DNA from: Acidobacteriota bacterium
GTDB taxonomy: Bacteria; Acidobacteriota; Terriglobia; Bryobacterales; UBA6623
Length of the DNA stretch: 64,000 bases
Assembly: GCA_016125275.1 (NCBI GenBank)
Contig: WGMB01000006.1
Location: 62,001-126,000, forward strand
Direction of reading: 5' to 3'
Made by a program: the position numbers and the translations under genes
The notes under the pieces: generated by a model
Told to the model about the DNA's origin: nothing
The model's database searches: none
Seen by the model: only the letters and a program-made list of their open reading frames with translations
Shown: positions 1-7,330 of the stretch, piece by piece
Position numbering within the stretch: the stretch's first letter is position 1
Layout of the letters: every line of letters starts with the position of its first letter

Positions 1-1
1 C

Positions 2-1279
2 GATCTGCTGGCCTACTACCATTCGCTGCGCGACCAGACCGGGCTGACGCACGAAGACGCGATCCGGGACTGCCTGGTCAGCGTGTTGATGTCGCCGGAC
101 TTCCTGTACCGCATCGACCTGGTGGACGGCTTCCCGCCGCAGCTCACGAGCGCGGCGCCGCTGGAAGGCGGGGCGAAGGAGGGGGGCGCGGTGCTGACGC
201 GTCCGCTGTCGGCCTACGCGCTGGCCAACCGGCTGAGCTACTTCTTGTGGGCGAGCATGCCGGACGAGGAGCTGCTGGAGCACGCCGCCGACGGTTCGCT
301 GCTGCGGCGGGACGTACTGGTCGCGCAAGCGCGGCGCATGCTCGAGGACAAGCGGGTGCGGGGGCTGGCGACAGAGTTCGGCGGCAACTGGCTGGAGTTT
401 CGGCGCTTCGAGCAGCTCAACTCGGTGGATCGCGAGCGCTTCCCGGAGTTCGACGACGCGCTGCGCGAGGCGATGTTCCAGGAGCCGATGCGGCTGATCG
501 AGGACGCGGTGCGGCACGACCGCTCGGCGCTCGATCTGATTTACGGCGACTACACCTTCGTCAACCCCGTGCTGGCGCGCCACTACGGCATGCTGGAGGA
601 GGCCCATGGCGACGAGACGCGCTGGGTGCGCGTGGACCACGCCGGCCGCTACGGCCGCGGGGGCCTGCTGCCGATGTCCGCTTTCTTGACGCAGAGCTCG
701 CCGGGGCTGCGCACCAGCCCGGTAAAGCGAGGCTTCTGGATCGTGCGGCGGGTGCTGGGCGAGACGATTCCGCCGCCGCCGCCGGTGGTGCCCGAGCTCC
801 CGAAGGACGAGTCGAAATCGAATCTGACGGTGCCGGAATTGCTGGCGCAGCATCGCGCCAATCCCTTGTGTGCGTCCTGCCACGCGCGCTTCGATTCCTT
901 CGGCTTGGCCTTTGAGGGTTATGGGCCGGTGGGCGAGCGCCGCGACAACGACTTGGCGGGCCGCTTGATCGAAGCCGTGGCGGAGTTTCCCGGCGGCGGC
1001 GAAGGCGAAGGGCTCGCGGGCGTGAAGGAGTACATCCGGGCGCACCGCCAGGACGATTATCTCGACAACCTCAGCCGCAAGCTGCTGGCTTATGCGCTGA
1101 GCCGTTCGCTGCAGCTCTCCGACGAGCCCCTGGTCGAGCAAGAACAGGCGAACTTGAAAGAAAACGACTACCATTTCAGTGCGCTGGTGGAGACAATCAT
1201 TACCAGTCCGCAGTTTCTGAATCGACGCGACGCCGGTTCCGCGCAGCAGAGCGGGGCCGCAACCGAGAGAGGTGAATGA
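2..1279 (+). CDS. DUF1592/DUF1588/DUF1585 secreted heme-binding protein (5' partial)
   Basis: The reading frame is open from the first bases of the window, so the true start lies upstream; the GTG at 83 is internal. The visible part holds the end of a DUF1592 domain, then DUF1588 with one c-type heme motif, CASCH, encoded at 869-883, and a C-terminal DUF1585 region. This order is typical of planctomycete and acidobacterial proteins usually found beside DUF1552 proteins. They are thought to be exported cytochromes, but their reaction is not known. The stop codon overlaps the next start as ATGA, which indicates translational coupling. The family call is strong; the function is unresolved. Confidence 0.85.
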   Translation, partial: DLLAYYHSLRDQTGLTHEDAIRDCLVSVLMSPDFLYRIDLVDGFPPQLTSAAPLEGGAKEGGAVLTRPLSAYALANRLSYFLWASMPDEELLEHAADGSLLRRDVLVAQARRMLEDKRVRGLATEFGGNWLEFRRFEQLNSVDRERFPEFDDALREAMFQEPMRLIEDAVRHDRSALDLIYGDYTFVNPVLARHYGMLEEAHGDETRWVRVDHAGRYGRGGLLPMSAFLTQSSPGLRTSPVKRGFWIVRRVLGETIPPPPPVVPELPKDESKSNLTVPELLAQHRANPLCASCHARFDSFGLAFEGYGPVGERRDNDLAGRLIEAVAEFPGGGEGEGLAGVKEYIRAHRQDDYLDNLSRKLLAYALSRSLQLSDEPLVEQEQANLKENDYHFSALVETIITSPQFLNRRDAGSAQQSGAATERGE

Positions 1280-2616
1280 GAATGGCCCAGCCCGAAAACG
1301 CGAACAACCAGACAGGAGTTTCCCGCCGCGCGGTGCTCCGCGGAGCCGGCGTTGCGCTCGCTCTGCCGTGGATGGAGTCGCTGCAGGCGGCGACGACCAA
1401 TAACGCGCCGGCGACGTTCCCGAAGCGGTTCGGCGTCCTGTTCATGGGCATGGGCGTGAACGAGGACCACTGGAGCGCGGAAGGCTCCGGAGCCGACCTC
1501 AAGCTCAGCAAGACGCTGTCGGTGCTGGAGCCGATCAAGCACAAGGTCAACGTCATCGACGGGCTGTTCAACAAGAACGCGACCGGGCAGGGCATTCACC
1601 CGGCGCAGACCGGCAATCTGCTGTCGGGCGCGCACATTCAGAAGGGCGCCATCATCCGCTCGGGCGTCTCGGTGGACCAGGCGATCGCCGGGCACATCGG
1701 GCAGGACACGCCGCAGTCGAGCCTGGTGCTGGCCTGCGACCAGCCGATGACGGGCTTCCACGAGACGAACTTCTCGCTGGCCTACAGCTCGCACATCTCC
1801 TGGCAGAGTCCGGACTCGCCGGTGCCGGTGGAGGTCTACCCGTCGCTGGCGTTCGACAACCTGTTCGAGAACCGCGGCACGATGCGCAACATGAGCGTGC
1901 TGGACCGCGTGAAGGATCGGACGCAGAGCTTGAACCGGCGGGTCAGCTCGACCGACCGGGCCAAGCTGGACGAGTACCTCACCAGCGTCCGCGAGGTGGA
2001 GAAGCGCGTGGAGCAGATGCGCAAGGGCCTGGAGAAGGCCGAGGAGCGCGCCAAGCAGACCAACCGGCCGGTGTTTACGATGGACCGCCCGGCGAACGGC
2101 CTGCCCGAGGATCTGCGCGACCACACGCGGCTGATGTGCGACATCATCGCGATGGCCTTCCAGACTGACCGCACGCGGGTGGCTTCGCTGTTGCTGGCGC
2201 GCGACCTGTCGGCGATGTACTACCCCTTCCTGGGCGTCAGCGACGGCCACCACGCGGCCTCGCACGACAACCTGTCCGACGGCTACGAACGCATCGCGAG
2301 CTTCCACCTCAGCCAGCTCGTGTATCTGGCCTCGAAGCTCGACAGCATGCCCGAAGGCGACGGCACGGTGCTCGACAACGCCTGCCTAATGTTCCTGTCG
2401 AACCTGTGGATCGGCCGCACGCACGACAACAGCCGCTTGCCGGTGGTGTTGGCGGGCGGGCTGGGCGGCACGCTCGAGACCGGGCGGGCCTTGAACTACC
2501 TGGACGCGGGCGACGACAACCGCAAGATGTGCAGCCTGTACCTGTCGATTATGGAGCGGATGGGGATTCCGGGCGACAGCTTCGGCGACGCCGAAGCGCC
2601 GCTGGAACGGCTGTAG
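1276..2616 (+). CDS. DUF1552 domain protein with Tat signal
   Basis: This 446-residue protein begins with a twin-arginine export signal (SRRAVLRGAGVALALP at about residues 15-30), so it is probably exported folded to the periplasm. The rest matches DUF1552, a family that almost always accompanies DUF1592/1588/1585 cytochrome-like proteins and is distantly related to DUF1501/sulfatase-like proteins. Its start overlaps the preceding stop by 4 nt, so the two are probably made in step and may work as a complex. No catalytic residue can be assigned. A strong terminator follows 22 nt downstream and closes the operon. Confidence 0.88.
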   Translation: MRMAQPENANNQTGVSRRAVLRGAGVALALPWMESLQAATTNNAPATFPKRFGVLFMGMGVNEDHWSAEGSGADLKLSKTLSVLEPIKHKVNVIDGLFNKNATGQGIHPAQTGNLLSGAHIQKGAIIRSGVSVDQAIAGHIGQDTPQSSLVLACDQPMTGFHETNFSLAYSSHISWQSPDSPVPVEVYPSLAFDNLFENRGTMRNMSVLDRVKDRTQSLNRRVSSTDRAKLDEYLTSVREVEKRVEQMRKGLEKAEERAKQTNRPVFTMDRPANGLPEDLRDHTRLMCDIIAMAFQTDRTRVASLLLARDLSAMYYPFLGVSDGHHAASHDNLSDGYERIASFHLSQLVYLASKLDSMPEGDGTVLDNACLMFLSNLWIGRTHDNSRLPVVLAGGLGGTLETGRALNYLDAGDDNRKMCSLYLSIMERMGIPGDSFGDAEAPLERL

Positions 2617-2638
2617 TCCGGCCGGCGACGGAAACGAG

Positions 2639-2673
2639 AAGGGCGCGCGGGAGACCGCGCGCCCTTTCTGTTT
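2639..2673 (+). terminator. Rho-independent terminator after the DUF1552 gene
   Basis: A 12-bp perfect stem (2639-2650 pairing with 2655-2666) closes a GAGA tetraloop and is followed by TCTGTTT. It lies between the DUF1552 stop and the ECF sigma gene, both on this strand. Confidence 0.85.
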
Positions 2674-2732
2674 GGCGGAGCGGGGCCGGGATCTTGCGTT
2701 CGGAGACCCGGCGGTTCGGGATTTTTGCGAAG

Positions 2733-3341
2733 ATGGCGGCGATGTCCGAAGACAATCCGTCTCCCGCCGCCAAGGCGCCCGTCGGCGAGGTCACGCAACT
2801 GCTGCGGATGGCGCAGCAGGGCGACCCGCAGGCGCCGGAACAGCTCTATCCGCTGATCTACGCGGAGCTGCGCCGCATCGCTCGGCGGCTGCTGGCCGGG
2901 GAACGGGCCGGCCACACGCTCGACACGGCGGGGCTGGTGAACGAAGCCTATCTGAAGCTCGCCGACCCCACCCAGAACCCGGCCGAAGGGCGCGCCCACT
3001 TTTTGCGGATCGCGGCCCGCGCCATGCGGCAGATTCTGGTGGATCACGCGCGGCGCAAGGGGGCCGAGAAGCGCGGCGGCGACTGGGCCCGCACCTCGAT
3101 GGACGAGGCGCGCCTGGGGCAGGCGCCGCGCGGCGAGGAGATGCTGGCGCTCGACGAGGCGCTCAACCGCCTGAACGAGGTGGACGAGAGGCTGCGCCAG
3201 ATCGTGGAGTTCCGCTTCTTCGCGGGCCTCTCCGAGACCGAGATCGCCGAGGCGCTCGGCGTGACGACGCGCACGGTGCAAAGAGAATGGGCCAAGGCGA
3301 GAGCTTGGCTGCACAAGGAGCTCTACGGCGGGCGAGAATAA
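2733..3341 (+). CDS. ECF-family RNA polymerase sigma factor
   Basis: The product is about 202 residues and resembles the ECF sigma factors of Planctomycetes and Acidobacteria that sit beside Ser/Thr kinases. Region 2 includes the segment AGLVNEAYLKL and the conserved ARAMRQILVDHARR. Region 4 is a helix-turn-helix, SETEIAEALGVTTRTVQREW. ATG 2733 was chosen; ATG 2742 is equally possible because neither has a clear ribosome site. The frame extends upstream through the terminator, which argues against an earlier start. The stop is 5 nt before the kinase gene, so the kinase fusion downstream is the likely control partner. No anti-sigma factor gene is visible. Confidence 0.9.
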   Translation: MAAMSEDNPSPAAKAPVGEVTQLLRMAQQGDPQAPEQLYPLIYAELRRIARRLLAGERAGHTLDTAGLVNEAYLKLADPTQNPAEGRAHFLRIAARAMRQILVDHARRKGAEKRGGDWARTSMDEARLGQAPRGEEMLALDEALNRLNEVDERLRQIVEFRFFAGLSETEIAEALGVTTRTVQREWAKARAWLHKELYGGRE

Positions 3342-3346
3342 GCTCT

Positions 3347-6300
3347 GTGGATTGGGGGCGAGTCTGGGAGCTGTTCGACGCGGCTCTGGAGAAGCCGGAC
3401 GCCGAGCGCGCCGGCTGGCTGGCCGAGGCCTGCGGCGCGGACGCGGAGTTGCGCGCCGAGGTCGAGGGCCTTTTGGCGGGTCATGACCGGCCGGGCGTGC
3501 TCGATCAGCATGCCATCACGGACCCCGGCGTGTTGGCCGCGCCCCGCAGCAGCGGCTCTCCCAGCGGCGCGGTCGGCCCCTACAAGATCGTGCGTGAGAT
3601 CGGCCGCGGCGGCATGGGTGTGGTCTATTTGGCCGAAGACCCTCGGCAGGGCCGCCGGGCGGCCATCAAGCTGCTGGCTCCGCACCTGAGCACGGACCCG
3701 CAGGCGCGCCGCCGGCTGCTGGCCGAAGCGCGGGCCGCGTCGCGGCTGGATCATCCGAACATCTGCGAGATTCTGGAGGTTTCCGAGACCGACGACGGCC
3801 TGCTGTACCTCGCGATGCCGTTCTACGAGGGCGAGACGGTGGCGCAGCGGATGACCGACGGGCCGCTGCCGCTGGAGCAGGCGCTGCGGATCGCGATGCA
3901 GGCCGCCGCGGGGCTGGGGCGAGCGCACGCCGCCGGTGTGGTCCACCGCGACATCAAGCCGTCGAACCTGATGCTGGCCGAAGACGGCTCGGTGAAGATC
4001 CTGGACTTCGGCGTGGCCAAGATGCACGGGGCGTCGTTGAGCGCGCCCGGCGTGAGGGTGGGGACGCTGGCCTATATGGCGCCGGAGCAACTGCTGGGCG
4101 AGGCGGTGAGCGCCGCGGCGGACCTGTGGGCGCTGGGCGTAACGCTGTATGAGATGACGGCCGGACGGAGGCCCTTTCAGGGCGACTACGAGCCGGCCAT
4201 CATGTACGAGATCCTCAACGAGGAGCCGCCTCCGACGCGCTCGATTCGGCCCGAGTTGCCGGCCGGGCTGGACCGCCTGCTGGGGGCTCTGCTCGAAAAG
4301 AACGCGGCGCGGCGGCTGTCCTCGGCGGCGGAGCTGTGCGAGGAGCTCGAAGCGCTGGAGCGCGGCGAGGAGATCGCGCTGGGGCCGGGCGGCCCGCAGA
4401 ACCTGCCGCATCCGCTAACGACCTTCCTCGGCCGCGAGCGCGAGATCGAGCAACTGGAGCGCATTCTCGACCGGGCCCGGTTGGCGACGATCACAGGGCC
4501 GGCCGGGGCGGGCAAGACGCGGCTGGCGATCGAGGCGGCGCGGCGACTGACGGCGCGGTTTCCGTCCGGGGTGTGGTTCGTGTCGCTGGAAGCGGCGCAG
4601 GGCGCAGCGCAGGCAGCCGCTTTGCTGGCTCGGGCGCTTGGGTTGGAGCCGAGCCCGGAGCGGCAGGTCTTTGACCAGATCGAGGACGCCCTGCGTGCGA
4701 AGAAGACGCTGCTGGTGCTCGACAACTGCGAGTGCATTCTGGAGTGCGTGCCGCGGCTGGCGCGCCTGCTGGAGGCGTGTCCGGAGCTGAAGGTGCTGGC
4801 GACGAGCCGCGCGCCGTTACGGATCGCCGGCGAGCGGGAGCTGAACGCGCCGCCGCTGGAGGTCCCCTCGCCGGAAGCCGGCCTGGCCGACCTGGAGAGG
4901 AACCAAGCCGTGGCGCTGTTTCTGGACCGGGCGCGGGCGGGGCTGCCGAACTTTGAGCTGACGGCGGCGAACGCGGCCAGCATCGCGGAGCTGTGTCGAC
5001 GCCTCGATGGGCTCCCGCTGGCGATCGAGCTGGCGGCGGCGCGCACCAAGCTGTTCTCGCCCAAGGCTTTGCTGGATCGCTTGGGGCAGCGGCTGGACCT
5101 GTTGGCGTCTCCCGGCGCGGATCGGCCCGAGCGCCACCAGACGCTGCGCAAGGCGGTGGAGTGGAGCCACGAGCTGCTCAACCCCACCGAGCGCAAGCTG
5201 TTCCGCCGGATGTCGGTGTTCCGCGGCGGCTGCGAGATCGAGTGCATCCAGGCCGTGTGCGGAGAGCTTCCCGAGGCGGAGTTGCTCGACGCGTTGGACG
5301 CGCTGTTGCAGCACAACCTGGCTCGCCGGACCGATGACGGCCAGGGCGAATCCCGGTTCGACATGCTGGAGACGATTCGCGAGCTGGCCGCCGAGCGCCT
5401 GTTGGCCAACGAGGAGGCCGACCGCGTGCGGCAAGCGCACGCCGAGCACTACCTGACGCGGGCCGAGACGGCCGCGGCCCAGATGACGGGGGCCCTGCAG
5501 GCGGAAGCGCTGGACCGCTTCGAGACCGAGATCCGCAACTGCGAGGCGGCGTTCGATTGGGCCATGGAGCGCGGCGACGCCGAGCGCGCCCTGCGCTTCG
5601 GCCTGGCGCTGTGGCGCTTTTGGCTGGTGCGCGGCCGCATCGAGGAAGGCTCACGGCGGCTGGGCGCGGCGCTGCAACTCGCTGAACGGACCGTCGAGAC
5701 GCGCTTGATCGCGAAGGCTTTGCACGCCAAGGCGACGCTCGACCAGAACCTGGGCGACAACGCCCGGGCGACGGCCGCCCTGGAGCGCAGCCTGGCGCTG
5801 TGGCGCGAGCTGGGCGACGACCGCGGGTTGGCCTCCAGTCTGCTCAACCAAGCCTGGGTGTTCCTGGAGCTCAGCCGGCTGGACGAGGCGGCGGCCTTGT
5901 CGCGAGAAGCCCTGACTCTGCTGGAGAGACTGGGCGACGAGCGGACGCAGGCGGTGGCCTGGAACAACCTGGGCTGGGCGGCGGCGTACCGCGGGCGTCC
6001 GCGGGCGGCTTTCGAGTGTTTCGACAAGGGCCTGACGCTGCGCAGGGGCTCGGGCGACCGCCGCGGCGAGGGCTTCGCATTGGCTTGCATGGCCTGGACG
6101 GAGCTGATGCAGGGCCGCTTCGCGCAGGCGCACCGGCTGATGGACCAAGCGACCCGGCGGCTGGTGCGTATCGGCGACCGCGTCCTGTCCGGCTTCGCGT
6201 TGGTGGGCCGGGCGATGATCCTGCTCGACGAGGGCCGCTTGGGCGAGGCCGAGGAGATCGCGGAGAAGGCCTTGCGAGAGTGGGAGCGGGGCGGCAACCG

Positions 6301-6772
6301 CTCGGGCGAGGCCTGGACCCGCCTGCTGCAGGGGGAGATCGCGGTGGAGCGGGGCGAGCCCGGGGCGGCGATTCGGACGCTGGAGAGCGCGCGGGACGTG
6401 TGGCGCGCCATCGGCGGGGCTTGGGGCGACGCCGGGACTTCAGCGGCGCTGGCTCGCGCGCTGGCCGCCTGCGGCCGCCCGGCTGACGCGCGCCGGGAGT
6501 TGGCGGCGAGCCTGCGCACGCGCCTCCGCCTCGACGATCGGCGGGGATTGGCGGAGTGCCTGGAGATACTGAGCGGGCTCGAATCCGCGGCTCGGCCTGG
6601 GGAGGCCCGCCACTGGGCCGCTCTGGCGGCGACCCTGCGGGCCGACTGTGAATCGCCGCGACCGCCGCGTCGCGGCGACGGCCCGATCCTCGAGCAAGCG
6701 GCCGCTGCGGCTCCCCCCGATTCGGCCGGGCTGCGGCGCGAAATCGAACGCGCCATCACCGGTTTGGGCTGA
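3347..6772 (+). CDS. Ser/Thr protein kinase-STAND ATPase-TPR regulator
   Basis: This 1141-residue protein combines three modules. Residues 79-340 form a eukaryotic-type kinase: GRGGMG loop, Lys108, catalytic HRD with Asp202, DFG with Asp220 and an APE motif, so it should be active. Residues 370-700 form an AfsR/LuxR-like STAND ATPase with Walker A GPAGAGKT (384-391), a Walker B ending in LVLDN, a TSR sensor segment and GLPLAIELAAARTK. Residues 700-1130 are TPR-type helical repeats. There is no transmembrane segment, so it should be cytosolic. GTG 3347 is chosen because the N terminus then matches the VWELFDAALE...LLAGH leader common in acidobacterial kinases. It probably forms an operon with the ECF sigma gene. 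Confidence 0.9.
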   Translation: MDWGRVWELFDAALEKPDAERAGWLAEACGADAELRAEVEGLLAGHDRPGVLDQHAITDPGVLAAPRSSGSPSGAVGPYKIVREIGRGGMGVVYLAEDPRQGRRAAIKLLAPHLSTDPQARRRLLAEARAASRLDHPNICEILEVSETDDGLLYLAMPFYEGETVAQRMTDGPLPLEQALRIAMQAAAGLGRAHAAGVVHRDIKPSNLMLAEDGSVKILDFGVAKMHGASLSAPGVRVGTLAYMAPEQLLGEAVSAAADLWALGVTLYEMTAGRRPFQGDYEPAIMYEILNEEPPPTRSIRPELPAGLDRLLGALLEKNAARRLSSAAELCEELEALERGEEIALGPGGPQNLPHPLTTFLGREREIEQLERILDRARLATITGPAGAGKTRLAIEAARRLTARFPSGVWFVSLEAAQGAAQAAALLARALGLEPSPERQVFDQIEDALRAKKTLLVLDNCECILECVPRLARLLEACPELKVLATSRAPLRIAGERELNAPPLEVPSPEAGLADLERNQAVALFLDRARAGLPNFELTAANAASIAELCRRLDGLPLAIELAAARTKLFSPKALLDRLGQRLDLLASPGADRPERHQTLRKAVEWSHELLNPTERKLFRRMSVFRGGCEIECIQAVCGELPEAELLDALDALLQHNLARRTDDGQGESRFDMLETIRELAAERLLANEEADRVRQAHAEHYLTRAETAAAQMTGALQAEALDRFETEIRNCEAAFDWAMERGDAERALRFGLALWRFWLVRGRIEEGSRRLGAALQLAERTVETRLIAKALHAKATLDQNLGDNARATAALERSLALWRELGDDRGLASSLLNQAWVFLELSRLDEAAALSREALTLLERLGDERTQAVAWNNLGWAAAYRGRPRAAFECFDKGLTLRRGSGDRRGEGFALACMAWTELMQGRFAQAHRLMDQATRRLVRIGDRVLSGFALVGRAMILLDEGRLGEAEEIAEKALREWERGGNRSGEAWTRLLQGEIAVERGEPGAAIRTLESARDVWRAIGGAWGDAGTSAALARALAACGRPADARRELAASLRTRLRLDDRRGLAECLEILSGLESAARPGEARHWAALAATLRADCESPRPPRRGDGPILEQAAAAAPPDSAGLRREIERAITGLG

Positions 6773-6778
6773 TACAAT
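6770..6778 (+). promoter_or_regulatory. Extended -10 promoter element before the zinc-ribbon gene
   Basis: TGATACAAT overlaps the kinase stop and lies 43 nt before the next ATG, which has a good ribosome site (AAGGAAGA). No clear -35 was seen, as expected for extended -10 promoters. Confidence 0.45.
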
Positions 6779-6821
6779 GGCCGCGTCCGCTGTCGTGGCG
6801 GGCAAGGGGAGAAGGAAGACC

Positions 6822-7298
6822 ATGCCTTTTTGCAACTCCTGCGGCTCTCAAGTGGATGCGGGGGTCAAATTCTGTCCCGGCTGCGGCCAAGCGATGGCGG
6901 GAGGCTCTGCGGGCGCGAGCCCTTCAATGGGCGGTTCGGTCGGGGGCGGCGGCGCGGTGACGGCGGCGGCCAACGACAACCTGATGGGCGCGCTGGCCTA
7001 TCTGCTGATTCCGGCGATCATCTTTTTGATCATCGAGCCCTACAACCGCAACCGCTTCGTCCGCTTCCACAGCTTCCAGTCCTTGTTCTTCTGCTTGGCG
7101 TCGGTCGTCTTGCAGGTGGCGCTGGGCGTTCTGAGCTCGGTTTTGGCAGTCGTGGGCATCGGCTTCCTGGTTGCGATGGTGATGCCGCTGGTCAGCCTCG
7201 CTCTGTTCGTGGTGTGGATCATCCTGGTCGTAAAAGCCTTCCAGGGGACGCAGTACCGCCTGCCGCTGATCGGCGACTGGGCGGCGAAGCAAGTCTAG
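6822..7298 (+). CDS. Zinc-ribbon membrane protein (Tic20/DUF4870-like)
   Basis: The 158-residue protein starts with a zinc ribbon, MPFCNSCGSQVDAGVKFCPGCG, giving two CxxC knuckles. A Gly/Ser/Ala linker follows, then about three hydrophobic segments resembling the DUF4870/Tic20-like fold found in many small bacterial membrane proteins (YLLIPAIIFLIIEPYNRNRFVRFHSFQS is characteristic). ATG 6822 is preceded by AAGGAAGA at good spacing; the open frame upstream lies inside the kinase gene and is not used. The role is unknown. It probably has its own promoter. Confidence 0.82.
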   Translation: MPFCNSCGSQVDAGVKFCPGCGQAMAGGSAGASPSMGGSVGGGGAVTAAANDNLMGALAYLLIPAIIFLIIEPYNRNRFVRFHSFQSLFFCLASVVLQVALGVLSSVLAVVGIGFLVAMVMPLVSLALFVVWIILVVKAFQGTQYRLPLIGDWAAKQV

Positions 7299-7310
7299 GA
7301 CCCGGCGTCC

Positions 7311-7316
7311 TACAAT
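7311..7316 (+). promoter_or_regulatory. -10 element (TACAAT) before the translocase-like gene
   Basis: TACAAT ends 14 nt before the GTG at 7331. The predicted transcript would start about 7 nt before the codon, leaving no room for a Shine-Dalgarno site. Confidence 0.4.
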
Positions 7317-7330
7317 GAGGCGATCGCCCC

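Noticed and set aside
1168-2307. 379-codon minus-strand open frame opposite the DUF1552 gene
   Set aside because: No known motif and an antisense-shadow composition.
2672-3346. Upstream extension of the kinase open frame
   Set aside because: It overlaps the whole ECF sigma gene and reads as Arg/Gly/Ala filler; the kinase family start is at GTG 3347.
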